From Aricia agestis (taxonomy: Eukaryota; Arthropoda; Insecta; Lepidoptera; Lycaenidae), in contig NC_056409.1 of assembly GCF_905147365.1 (NCBI RefSeq), forward strand, positions 19,659,001 through 19,723,000: a stretch of 64,000 nucleotides of DNA. The letters are read 5' to 3'. The notes under the pieces were generated by a model. It saw nothing but the letters and a program-made list of their open reading frames with translations. It was not told the DNA's origin and made no database searches. How positions within the stretch are numbered: the stretch's first letter is position 1; every line of letters starts with the position of its first letter. A program made the position numbers and the translations under genes. This document shows, one piece after another, positions 37,937 through 48,773 of this stretch.

Positions 37937-38060
37937 GCCAAGTGCAAGTCAGACTCGTGCACGAAGGGTTCTGTACCGTTATGGGGAAAAAATAGGCCAA
38001 AAATAGGGTTTTTTTTTGTATGGGAGCACCCTTTAATTTTTTATTTTATTTATTTTGCAG
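37937..38060. repeat. GGTTCC-type repeat tail, inverted, at LINE junction
   Basis: AAATCGGCCAAGTGCAAGTCAGACTCGTGCACGAAGGGTTCTGTACCGTTATGG and a T-rich end form the TCGGCCAAGTGCGAGTC tail that this repeat family shares with copies near 470-540, 4740-4800 and 62720-62770. It is the last foreign segment before LINE coding resumes. Confidence 0.5.
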
Positions 38061-38062
38061 CC

Positions 38063-39826
38063 AGCACATATAAAAAGGAGTACAAACCTTGCCTCTAGGT
38101 CCCTCAAGAAAGAGATTACTCGGGCAAAGCAACAGCACGTCAATAGAATTGGCAAGAGACTTGAGCGCCTCCCCTCGGCAACCCGTGCATTCTGGTCTCT
38201 GGCCAAAGCTATTGAAGGAAATTTCTGCAAGCCAACCCTACCATCCCTACACGTAGGAAATGGATCGTTGGCCCAGGACGCAAAAGACAAAGCCGATCTT
38301 CTGGGCAAGCTCTTTGCGTCAAACTCGACCCTGGATGACGGGGGGGCAGAAACCGCCGACCATACCGCGATGCACGAGAATCATGTCGGATATTCGGTTT
38401 CATCAGCGCTTAGTGCGAAAAGCCCTCCGTTCCCTTGATATCCAAAAGTCGAGTGGGCCAGACGGAATCCTGCCTATTGTGTTGAAAAAGTGTGCTCCAG
38501 AGTTGGCTCCGGTCTTGACGCGTCTTTTTCGGCTCTCCTATTCAACTGGCATCGTCCCGGCTTCCTGGACAGCCTTGGTGCACCCGATCCCCAAAAAAGG
38601 TGATCGCTCAAATCCTTCCAACTAAGGATCAATTGCTATAACCTCTCTCTTCTCGAAGATAATGGAATCCATTATCAATAGCCAGCTTCTTCGATACTTG
38701 AACGGCCAGGGATTACTAAGCGACAAACAATACGGGTTCCGTAAAGGTCGCTCGGCTGGTGATCTCTTGGCATACCTGACTCATCGTTGGGCTCAGGCAA
38801 TTGAGTCGAAGGGAGAGACATTGGCTGTTAGTTTGGACATTGCGAAGGTCTTTGATCGGGTTTGGCATAAAGCGCTACTATCAAAGCTTCCATCATACGG
38901 GCTGCCCGAGATTATGTAAGTGGGTCACTAGTTTCTTAGCAGACAGAAGCATAAAGGTCGTAGTTGACGGCGAATGCTCGGGAACTCAGTCTGTTGATGC
39001 TGGTGTCCCTCAGGGCTGTGTGCTATCGCCTACTCTATTCATACTGCATATCAATGACATGTTACAAACCAACGTCATTCATTGCTATGCGGATGATAGT
39101 ACAGGTGATGCTGTATATACCGGCTCCCCTAATATTTCTCGGCAAATTGGAGAGTGGAGAATTCATTGGAGAAGGTCTCTCAATGGGGTAGACGTAACTT
39201 GGTCCAATTCAACCCCGCCAAGACACAAGTCTGCGCGTTCACCACTAAAAAGTAACCAATGGTCGTATATCCTCGTTTCGAGGGCACATCTTTAACCATC
39301 TCCCCTAGCATTGAGATACTTGGCGTCAACATATCGGGCGAAGTCCATTTCCGATATCATCTAGAGGGTAAGGCCAAATTAACCTCGAAGAAGCTTGGTG
39401 TTCTTAACAGAGCGAGACAGTACTTCAGTCCGGAACAACGCCTACATCTCTACAAGGCGCAGGTTCGGCCTCATATGGAATATTGTTCTTATCTCTGGGC
39501 AGGGGCGCCAAAATACCAACTGCTCCCTCTGGATCGTATCCAACGAAGGGCCGCTCGAATTGTTGACTGCCATAGTGTTTCAAACAGCTTGGACCCCTTG
39601 GAATTACGCCGAGATGTAGCTTCACTCTGCATCCTCTATCGGTTGTATCACGGGGAGTGCTCTGAGGAATTGTTCGGAATCATACCACCTGCAACTTTTC
39701 GCTATCGTCCCATGCGAAAAACATACCATCCTCATCACCTTGATGAGTGGCAGTCTTCCACGCACTGTAAAACTCTGGAACGAACTGTCACGAGCAGTAT
39801 TTCCGGACCTATACGACCTGCAAACC
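38063..39826 (+). pseudogene. LINE reverse transcriptase half
   Basis: RT blocks occur across four frames: IKRSTNLASRSLKKEITRAK, LDIQKSSGPDGILPIV, VHPIPKKGDRSNPSN then a stop, LAVSLDIAKVFDRVWHKALL, VDAGVPQGCVLSPTLF, HCYADDSTGDAVYTG, LGVLNRARQYFSPEQRLHLY and YKAQVRPHMEYCSYLWAGAP. The catalytic YADD is still present but frameshifts near 38440, 38900 and 39270 break the protein. The same 3' coding region recurs at 49405-49800. Confidence 0.8.
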
Positions 39827-40490
39827 TCAAATTACCCAGGTCCTGGTGCCAGAGGGGGGCAAATTACCCAGGTTCTGGGCCAGGGGGGGGGGGGGGGGCA
39901 AAACAGATTTTTCATAAGCTAGGTGTTTATAAAGAATAAAAAATTAATAATTTTTTGTTGTAAAAATATTGTATTGCAAACAAATAGCAAAAATTCGTTT
40001 TCTTAATTTTTATAGATAAAAGTACTATTTAATATACTTAGTAGGGACGTCAATATGATCCAGGGGGGGCAGCTGCGTTTGTGTGATCCACGGCGGGCAG
40101 CCGCAGACATGCGCCACCAGTGCCCGCCAGGCACCAGCGGCGCGGTCTTTTTGCCCGCCTTGTGCGTTGGTAATATAGGATTCCCTTTGTGCTATCGTTC
40201 GCGGCGAAACTGACCGGCCCGCGCCGCCCCTTCGTCTGCAAAGCGCTTTAAAGTGAAAGTTGCACAAATATTAAAATGGTATTTTGTTAGTTACTTAATG
40301 GTTCGATTTTGATGAAATTTGGCATGGTAATAAAATATTAACTTTCTGGCTCTGGATTCACCCAGGCCAAATTATGTTATCCTGAAAAACTAGAGTGTTC
40401 TCATACAGTGATGAAAGCTGGTGCTGAGAATTTTGAAATGTTACAATCAAAGTTACACTGTAACATAGTCAATACAACTGGGGTCCAAGT
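39827..40490. other. Non-coding stretch with a G16 run and GC-rich segment
   Basis: A short duplicated block (CAAATTACCCAGGT..CTGG..GGGGGC) is followed by sixteen consecutive G at 39883-39898. A GC-rich patch at about 40055-40230 lacks a convincing frame. The rest is AT-rich with no recognisable gene. It separates the LINE from the presumed Hairless 3' UTR. Confidence 0.5.
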
Positions 40491-40494
40491 AAAA

Positions 40495-42782
40495 CCAGAT
40501 TATTAAAAAGTTATATTTATTCGAGTACATAACTACACCTTAAAATAAATGAATAATAACTATTATTCCGCGCGATAAATACGTTTTAAGTGGATCTCGA
40601 GACACCGGCGTAGTGTCCCGCTATAACCGAAGCACTATCACATTTAAAGTTAAATGTGTACATAGAAAAATAATTACCCCATTTCTAATTAAAACATTTA
40701 CACGGCGGACAATGCTGCACAATTCCCATCTTTGTATGATTACGTCACTCGAAAGAAGAAGACAGCAATGTGTGTACACAGATTGTCTCTATGTAAATAT
40801 TCTTATTAGTGTGAGGGTAATAATCCAACAGCGGAGGACAATGTTGTGGGAAGTGGAAATTAGGCCCGCGCGGGGCTCACCGCTACACCTGCACTGCTTG
40901 ATGGCACTCGAATGTGTGGCTTTATCGCAAAAAGGGAAACCCAGAAAATATTAGTACGTCTGAATTTACCTCTTCGAACAAAAGCATCGGAGAGTTTGTT
41001 TTCATTTACATTTACTGAGTATTTAGCTAAATGAACATTTTTATAAAAAGATCAGGCAACTAAAACGATTATACTTTTATTTACAGAGATTAATATACTT
41101 ATCGAATGAAAACTCACCTTCGATTAACTTAAATATAAAATAAATTTATAAAATATAAATTGAAAAGCGCATCGGGCGAATCGCCTTATGATCCCGTACA
41201 TCCTAGTCAAATCCTAGTACTCGGCTACAAAATAATATTATGTGTCCCTGACTATTGTACCTCGCGAGGGAACTCGCCCGGTGCGCACAGTCGTTGCGAC
41301 CCATTCGAGCCGTGCGGTCGAATGCGCCGCACCAAGCGAAATAAATATGCATTATACAGTTACAATACTACAAGCGCTTCACTTAGTCCCACTAAATTTC
41401 CGAATCGCCACAACATTACATCTGGATCCCTAAGTGTAGTCGGAGACTCGCTTTAATTGAGCAGGTTCTGTTACAGCTACGTTAACGCTAAGTCGAGTTT
41501 GTCGGCGGACAGCGCTGCGACCCGCACCTCCGCTCGGTCGCCGTCTACGATACTAACATTGCAAAACTACCTCTATATATAATCTCAAAGCCAGCGCCTC
41601 CGCGGGCTCCGGAGACGGCCATCTCGCGCCTCGCACTCCACTCGCCATATATAAAATACTCGATACAAAAATACTGTACAATCATAATATTATTTGTAGG
41701 TAATATACCGCCGCCGCGAGCGCGGCCCCGACGCCCGTCCACATTATATACAACGTCTCACTGTACACCGCACACGCCCAGAGTTGATCCCGACACTGTA
41801 GTCTTTACCTCATTGCAATTGTTTTCTATATTAAATAATGAGATCGAACGAAGTCATTCCTGAGGGGTTGGCAGACTATGGAAAGGTTTTGTACCCGATA
41901 CCGTAGTATACAAAATAAAACATCCGTAGCAAAGATGCACCTAATTATTTATAAAATTTTATAAATCCAGAAAAATTATGTTCAGATTTGTCTTTCGTAA
42001 ATAGTTTCATTTAGATAAAAGGCACTGAATGTCAACAATCGATTTGTATTTTTCGTTTAGACCTTACCCTTACACTAAAATAATAGCCAATATTAAAATA
42101 TTATTTCGCGCTCAAATATCTCATATGAAAATACTCGCACATACTCTAAATATGTGTAACATCGTTTATACTAAAATATAGTTTCAGTTCTATACATATC
42201 TCTGTAAATAGACTTCCACGAGATAGATTCAATAGGAAAACTCGTATATATAAAAATATAGCGATTCGTCTCTCGCTACGCTCGCGCGCCGCAAGTCCGC
42301 CGCCGTGCGCCGGTAGCGTAACCTCAAACTAGGTGGGATGTGAATTTTGGACTCCAACGGACGCCAATCGTTCAACGCAATGGAATGTTTATAGGACAAT
42401 CGTGACGTCACGCCCGCGCCGGCCCGCTGACGCCACGCCATGCCGCGTCGACCCGACCACATAAAAATATCGCACCTTAAAATAACCTCCCGACATTTTG
42501 ATTCGGTAAAGTTATTTATTCGGGGTCACTATGCACACGCTGATCAAAAAGGTCCATGACGTACAAATGACTGTTTTCGCGCTTAACGTTCACTTCTGTC
42601 TCCTGTATATCGCGCACCACGTGGTAGAGCAGGCGAACGCGTCTGCGGCGCCGGGGTGACGGGGGTCTCGTGAGGGTCAACTTTTAACGTCGATCACTGC
42701 TGTCGCAGTTTCACTGTCCGGTGTCGCCGCGCGCCGAGCGCCGCCCCGCCGGCCTCCGAGACTCGTGCCTGTAGTCCGCATC
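40495..42782 (-). other. Probable Hairless 3' UTR
   Basis: Downstream of the Hairless stop the minus strand has no plausible coding region for over 2 kb. AATAAA signals (TTTATT on the plus strand) occur at 42520-42515, about 41078-41073 and about 40521-40516. Base composition is patchy, with CpG-rich segments at 41270-41340, 41560-41730 and 42260-42440. The transcript end is an inference; any of the three signals could be used. Confidence 0.4.
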
Positions 42783-45700
42783 TCAGTGCTTCGACAGATT
42801 GAGCGGGAGATCTGAAAGCATTAAAAGTCAATTGTTACAAGCTTTCCACCAAAATTGAATAGCCGATCGACTGTCTAACACGACGAGTATTCAAAGGACT
42901 AAAATCTCATTTTTGCCATTTATATAATATTATCTTTTTTAATTGTTTACTTTAAATATCATAGTAAATAGAGTCATCATTGTGTAAAAATTGCAATAGC
43001 GGTCGTAGCTCACCCGAGGCGGGCTCCTCCTTGGGCATGTGATCGGCGATGAGGGGGTGGGGCCAGGGCGGCGGCGCGTACTGCAGCCACAGCGGCGCGG
43101 GCGCGCGGTACACGGGCGCGTACGGGTAGCCCAGCACGTAGTGCGCGGGCGGCGCGGCGTACGGCACGGGCGGCGCCCAGCGCGCGAAACCCGCGCCCGG
43201 CGACGGCGGCGCGTACGCCCGGAACCCGCCCGAGTGCGGCGGCGTCGGCGAGTCCCGCGCCGCGCCGCGCCCCGGCGAGCCCAGAGTCAGCGCAGAGTAC
43301 CGGTAGCGGAACCCGTCCGGGCTCGGGCTCAAGTCGGGCGAGTTGACGCTCGACGGCGACTCCGTCTTCAGCGACGCCGGATACGAGTGCGGCGAGCGCT
43401 TGGCCTCCGGCGACGGCCGCGCGGGGCTCTCGTCGGGCATGCTGAGCAGCGAGTGGATGCTGTAGCTGCTCACGTTGCGGGAGGGGGCGGGCTCCTTGCG
43501 CGCGGTCCCGTTCGAGGCGCGCGCGGGCTCGGCGGGCGGCTTCGGCGCGTGGCTGGGGCCGGGCGAGGGCGGGTAGGAGGCGGTGCTGAGCGCCGGTACG
43601 GTCTTGGCGCGCCGCTTGGTCGCCTGCTCCGGGTCGGCGGCGAGGCTGACGCGCTCCATCTCCCGCAGGATGCGCTTCCGCGGCGACACGATGGCGTGCT
43701 CCTGCCGGCAGCTGGCCAGCTTGGCGTTGACCGGGGGGGCGGGCAGCGCCGCCAGCCGCTCGCGCAGGCGGTCTATCGTGCGGACGAGCTCCTTGCGCCG
43801 GATCTGCGGCCTCGTCTTCTTGTAGACCCTTAGCTTATGATACTGATATGGTTTCTTGAGTTTCATGTGGTAGTGCTTCGCGCTATCGCAGTCCGTCCGG
43901 CGCTCGTCCTCGATCTTGACCTTGCCGTCGATCGGCGCGTCGACGACGTCCTCGGAGCCGGCGACGTCACCGTTTCGGCTGCGATCGCTAACGCCGTTAG
44001 TGAGCCTCCGAGCGCCGCTGGGGGGGAGAAGGTCGGGGCCGCCGGGGTCGTAGGGGCGCCGGCGCTTCGCCCGGGCGCCGGCCCGGATATGGTCGTTGTG
44101 CAGGTACGCCGGCCGGCAGTAGTACAGGGCTAGCTCCTTTGAGGCGTGACGGCGCGGGGTGGGCTGCTTCCAGCAGTGGTCGCGGTGCGAGGTGCAGGGC
44201 GAGGAGTGCAGGCTGGAGTTATCGTCGGAGAGCGAGAGAGCGGTGGGCGGCTGCGGCGGTGTGGGCGGGGCGGCGGCGGGCGGCCAGAACGTCTTGCGCG
44301 GCACCGACACCCAGCCCACCCGCTCGCCCTCACGCGCGCTCCCTCGTACCAGTTCCAATATAAACTTGCCATCTGAAAAAGATAATGTTTTTATACAATA
44401 AAAGATGTAAAATAAATGCCTAGACCTAGCGGAGACCTTTAAATAAGAAACAGGTGTAAAGTTGAGATATATTTTTCACCTGATTCTGAAGCTCAGTGAT
44501 GATAGCAAAATTGATTAGGTAAATATAGGTTTATTTTAATTATGCTTGCATAAAACCACAGCCTGATTAACTTTCAATTAATCTAATTGATTTTATCTGA
44601 TATGAATATTCAAAGTGTTTCTCATGGAGGTTGCTACATAATTGATTTAATTATAAAATTCTGAGAAACACAAAAACCAATCAATTTTGTAACATGGTCT
44701 GCCCAAAAAGCTTTGAATAAAAGGCTTGGTTTTTAATCTGTAATAATATAATTAAAACAAGAAATATAATTCGCGAAAGTATTCTTAGATATAGGTTATT
44801 ATTCATTTAAACTCAACTAATTCTTAAAATCCTAATGGTCTTAGCATAATATTATGACTTATGAGCAAATTTTTTTAACACCTCCAAATACATTCCTTAG
44901 CCAAATTTAGAAATCTAAGACTACTGACCAAGTGAGAAAGCCAGCAAACAACTCAGTAAACAGATACAATGCATTTGTTGATACAATTGTTTACTGTAGC
45001 CAATAACAATATTTAAGTGCACCTTGTGTTATTTGTATTAGATATTTCAATTTATACCGTACGGTACTGCTATATTGTCCATATTATGTCCATGTCTAAA
45101 TATATTTTTATATTATTTAAGCTATGGAAAAGGCATCAAACTGTATTTTTAACCGACTTCAAAAAAGGAGGTTATCAATTTGATATGTATGTAATATGTA
45201 ATTACTAATAATATTTCCAGAACTACCCAGTTTTCGAATATGTTACTTCATATCAGCGTCTGAACAAATGAAATTTCAAGTGTATGTATGTATGTATGTT
45301 TGTGTCTATGTGTGGAACTACAAGTTCGATTCAAATCATTCTTTTTTTGTTCTACTAGTCATTAGGTATTGTTCAACTTAAGGAATACTGTAAGTTTAAT
45401 CAAAATTGGTTCTGTCGTTTTTGAGATAGGGAATTTTATTTCTTAATTACATACAATTTTGAAGTCAGTTTTATCTTTTCAAATACTATTATGGTAAATA
45501 AACTGTATGTAAATTGCAATTAACATGAAATTATAGTAAACTATTTTATTTTTTTTAACTTTAACTCTTTAAATTATGTATATTAAAAAAACGAATATGT
45601 AATTTCTTTTAAACAGAAATAATAATTATTGTTATGGATGTTTGATAGATCAGTCGAGAAATTGACACTTGCCCTAAATGTTTGTTTATACTATAGCAGA

Positions 45701-47619
45701 ATGTGCTTACTTTAATAATTATTAGATCAGTGTACAGAGTCAATATGATCATGTTTACACTGAGAGTATCAACACCTTACATAACAATAATCTTCTGAAG
45801 CTTATAAAGATAATATTATGTAATTATTTTGTACAATTAAGTATCTATTAAGACATACTGTTCCTATTGACTGTAGTTTTTAAATGAGGAGCTGGCGAAC
45901 AGAACCATTAGTCTATGTAAAAAAAAATTACACAGTGGCTAAAAACTAGTATTATTTTCCGAATAATAAATAAATAAATAGTACTATCAACTACTACTAC
46001 TGCCACTGAACCTATCCGGTTTAGTTTAAAAATGGACTTTTCAAAGCCTTTCTAACCGGTTTTGATTGAAAATATTAACAGGGATTGACACAGATGGGTC
46101 AAGAAACAATGATTCGTAAAAAAACTTTTGCACTCTGGTGTATTTATCCAGTTTCGTTCGCCAGCTCCTCAAATGCATAATTATGATATTGAGAACTTTC
46201 ATAAACAAATAAAGAAACATTTAAGAATACAGAGAATTATCAGTTTTGTTGGCTTACTTTGATTAGTTATAGATTATTTAGCTTAGACATTAATCAATTT
46301 TTATTATTAAATGAAAAACACGTCACAGGCATAGTCAACTTCATATGAAACAATAAAATTTGTATGAAATTTTCTGACGGTGGTTAGGACATAAATATCT
46401 AGAATGTTTTATTATACCTACAAGTTCTAGCAGTTAGGGCCGATTTACATTATTTTAGTGTTTAGCAAAGTGCTATAGAACAGTACTTTAGTTGAAACAT
46501 GCAAACGCTACTTGCATTAGTACTTCAGGTAGTAGTGCTAGTGTTTTCACTAGTGCTTTCAAGTTGTAATAAAATATACTCCTAAACACTAAGATAATGT
46601 AAATCGGACTTTACAAAGAAGAGATTTGAGTTCTTAAATGTTGAAACCTATTTTATGTTTTATGTTAATTAATAAATATATAATTTTATTTGAGCTAAAG
46701 TTTGAGAGACAACAATCAACATAAATGGTATTGTTTGATTCATCAATATGAAACCACTGAAACAATAAATAATTTTACCAAAATATTAAGACACCACTAG
46801 AGAAGGAACACATTTTGCTAAGAAATACAGAGAAAAGTTTAATAAAGTCTCCTTTTGTGCTAAATGTATGTTTAGTGGTATTGGACTATAATATTCAAAG
46901 CAAACAAATTATATTATTATTAGCAAAATGTTTCATTATAATTTATAAACTAATCTAGTCCAAAACTAGGAAAATTCTATGTCTGTTTACCAAGTAGCAT
47001 TTCAAATAAATAAGATTAAGTAATAAAGAATGAATAATAGATTAGACATCTAAATACAGAAATAAGGATAGACCTTATTTTGCATACTCTATTCAGTTCA
47101 GTGTGGTATACTAATTATAGTATGTCATACTGTTTTTCTTTGATACATAAATTACCAATTTTTTGGATTTGCTCATTACCTCTGGGCAATTACAAAACAA
47201 TTGAACTCAAGCTTTGTGCACACAATTGGCAACTGCTCACTCAAATGTGGCTGACTATGGTTACTAGAGCATGAATGACTTTCTAGTTTTTCTTACAAGT
47301 TTAAGGCAGAAGGTACTTTATTATTCCATTTTATATTCTCATTAGACAAGGTTAGTTAGAACTACTATAAGAACTATGATTTCAAAATATCAGAATTCAG
47401 AGGTATGCTACAGCTGTTCTAGGTGTTTACGTCGCGCTACTGACCTTTAAAAAACTTGAGCCTGCCACCCGACGTCGACGAGACTGCACCATGTCCAGGA
47501 GGGTCCTCGTTCACAGCCTTGCTACTACTAGTACCGTTCACACCATGTCTTCTGTCTACTTCTTCTGTCATTTTGGTACATGTTGTCAGAGTTGTGTTTG
47601 TTCCTTCCTGTATATGCAT
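42783..47619 (-). CDS. H: Hairless, Su(H)-binding Notch-pathway corepressor
   Basis: Three minus-strand exons join in phase: 47619-47445, 44372-43014 and 42811-42783, giving 520 residues. Residues 51-90, across the first junction, read GGRLKFFK + DGKFILEL..GWVSVPRKTFWPP, the signature Su(H)-binding region of Hairless. A YSIHSLLS motif near residue 360 matches the Groucho-recruiting eh1-like site. The last exon gives D-L-PLNLSKH-stop, the C-terminal CtBP-binding motif. Known role: Hairless bound to Su(H) in the nucleus recruits Groucho and CtBP to silence Notch targets. The rest is Pro/Ser/Ala-rich and disordered. The start is the first ATG after an in-frame TAA; methionine 17 is an alternative. 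It is shorter than the roughly 1,000-residue Drosophila protein. The gene lies head-to-head with eIF4A3. Confidence 0.93.
44373..47444 (-). other. Hairless intron 1, 3.07 kb
   Basis: GTCAGT at its start and TTTTTCAG at its end bound the intron. It is AT-rich. It contains an intact AACCGACTTC-type repeat at about 45150-45480 and a short mirrored GCTGGCGAAC..GTTCGCCAGC pair (45892 and 46158) around AT-rich sequence. No coding segment was seen. Confidence 0.6.
45150..45480 (+). repeat. AACCGACTTC-type dispersed repeat, unsplit copy
   Basis: AACCGACTTCAAAAAAGGAGG starts it, followed by TATCAATTTG, GCGTCTGAACAAATG, a GTATGTATGT run, ACTACAAGTTCG and TTGTTCAACTTAAGGAATACTG. It ends at ACATACAATTTTGAAGTCAGTTTTATC. 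The ends are inverted repeats of each other (AACCGACTTCAAAA / TTTTGAAGTCAGTT). The same order occurs in the copy at 14150-15665, read in reverse. Confidence 0.65.
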
Positions 47620-48773
47620 TTCATTTCTACTCGCTTATGCTGTGAGCTGACGACATTTTAGTCCGTATATTGTTGCCATGTTGCATTGAGCAGCGGCGAC
47701 CTGTCGCGGACCACTCGCGTATTGGAAGCGACATTCAATATTTCCGTCGAAGTCCTCATCCTAATAGGGACACCTGCGGGAAGCTCGCGCGACACTCTCG
47801 TAAACACATTACCGACACGGTGTCTACTAATTTTGACCACTACTTCGACCGATATCTTGTACCACTTTTATAAACTTGACACCGATTAAAATATACTGAA
47901 ACAAATCACAACGGTTAGACCCTAACTACGATCAAGCCTACGACACAAGTTGATAAAAAGCTGTTCGTTTTTCAGTACATAGTTCATTCACACCCAGCAT
48001 CCATTTTGATTCGTTCAAAAATCAAAATCCAAATACTATAATCGCTCCACTTCGGGCACAACTTCAATTTTTAAACTGAATGCGTTTATAAAGCGTTTAG
48101 ATATTGCTTTGTTTGTTGCAGATTTTTTGAACAATTATAAAATAACAAGTAGGTATTTCTTTCGCAATCGCAAACCTCTGGAAAACAGTTGTACAGTGTA
48201 CTCTTAGCTTTAAGCTTCCAAAAAATATCTAACATGCTTTGGATTCTGGAAACAAAATATAGAATGTTAAGTTAGCTATTATTGCTGTTAAGTGTAGGAA
48301 ATTTGAGCTTTGAGCTTTAGCAACTAGAATAGGTATCAAGATTCAAGAGTCAAGATTCAAAACATTGCAATTTGCATATAAATTTTTGCAATGTTTTGAG
48401 TTTTGACAAACTTGTTTGATTTACGTTTTCATCAATAGTCGCTTTAATTAAAAAAATATTTTGACAGTTTTTGATCTATATTAATCTGTGGTTTTTGATT
48501 TTGACATTTATTAGACGCCGCCATATTAATTTTTTGCATCTTTGGTTAGATCGTAAACTAAAATAATAGCGTGCTTCTCTTTTAGGTTCTCTAAAAGTGT
48601 AAACAGTTTGTGAATAAATGCTGTGTAATGTTAGTGGGGTTTGTTTTTTGCCCTAATATTTGTTATAGTTAAATTAAACGCATCTCAGTCGTATTGCGTG
48701 TTCTGTGCTACTTCCTGCATCAAATTTTAGAAAGTTTCATTTGTACATAGTTTAAGCTGTATATACAGTAAAA
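47620..48773. promoter_or_regulatory. Divergent promoter region of Hairless and eIF4A3
   Basis: The start codons of Hairless (minus) and eIF4A3 (plus) are 1,154 bases apart with nothing coding between. The region includes both 5' UTRs. Unlike most gaps in this window I saw no clear transposon in it. No TATA box or initiator could be assigned with confidence. Confidence 0.5.

Larger units (their letters stand above)
34968..39826 (+). mobile_element. Degenerate jockey-like LINE, split by a 1.9-kb insertion
   Basis: The 5' leader GTGGGAGAGCCATGCTTCGG.. (34968-35095) precedes an endonuclease region, 35300-36110 (NIRGLHSNLNAVHYHPETAK, LFLTETQ, GLCVYIRDD, EIIILGDFIAHHADW, PSLLDLLLT, LGSSDHCLVRS). 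After about 1.9 kb of foreign DNA, RT resumes at 38063 (SLKKEITRAKQ, SSGPDGILPIVLKK, AWQYGFRKGRS-type, VPQGCVLSPTLF, HCYADDST) and ends in [32 protein letters not shown] near 39660. Several frameshifts, a stop near 38624 and loss of residues between the halves make it inactive. The 3' end is cut at about 39826. Confidence 0.85.

Noticed and set aside
40613..41456. Plus-strand frames of about 100 codons
   Set aside because: No domain or splice support; the region is better explained as the Hairless 3' UTR on the other strand.
42952..43013. Open end of the Hairless main frame (ending SIYYDI) as the normal C-terminus
   Set aside because: A GTGAGC donor and a phase-matched exon giving PLNLSKH-stop fit the Hairless family much better; kept only as a possible retained-intron product.
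43039..43833. 264-codon open frame on the plus strand
   Set aside because: It is the antisense of the GC-rich Hairless exon, is Arg/Gly-rich with no domain, and exists only because stops are rare in that composition.
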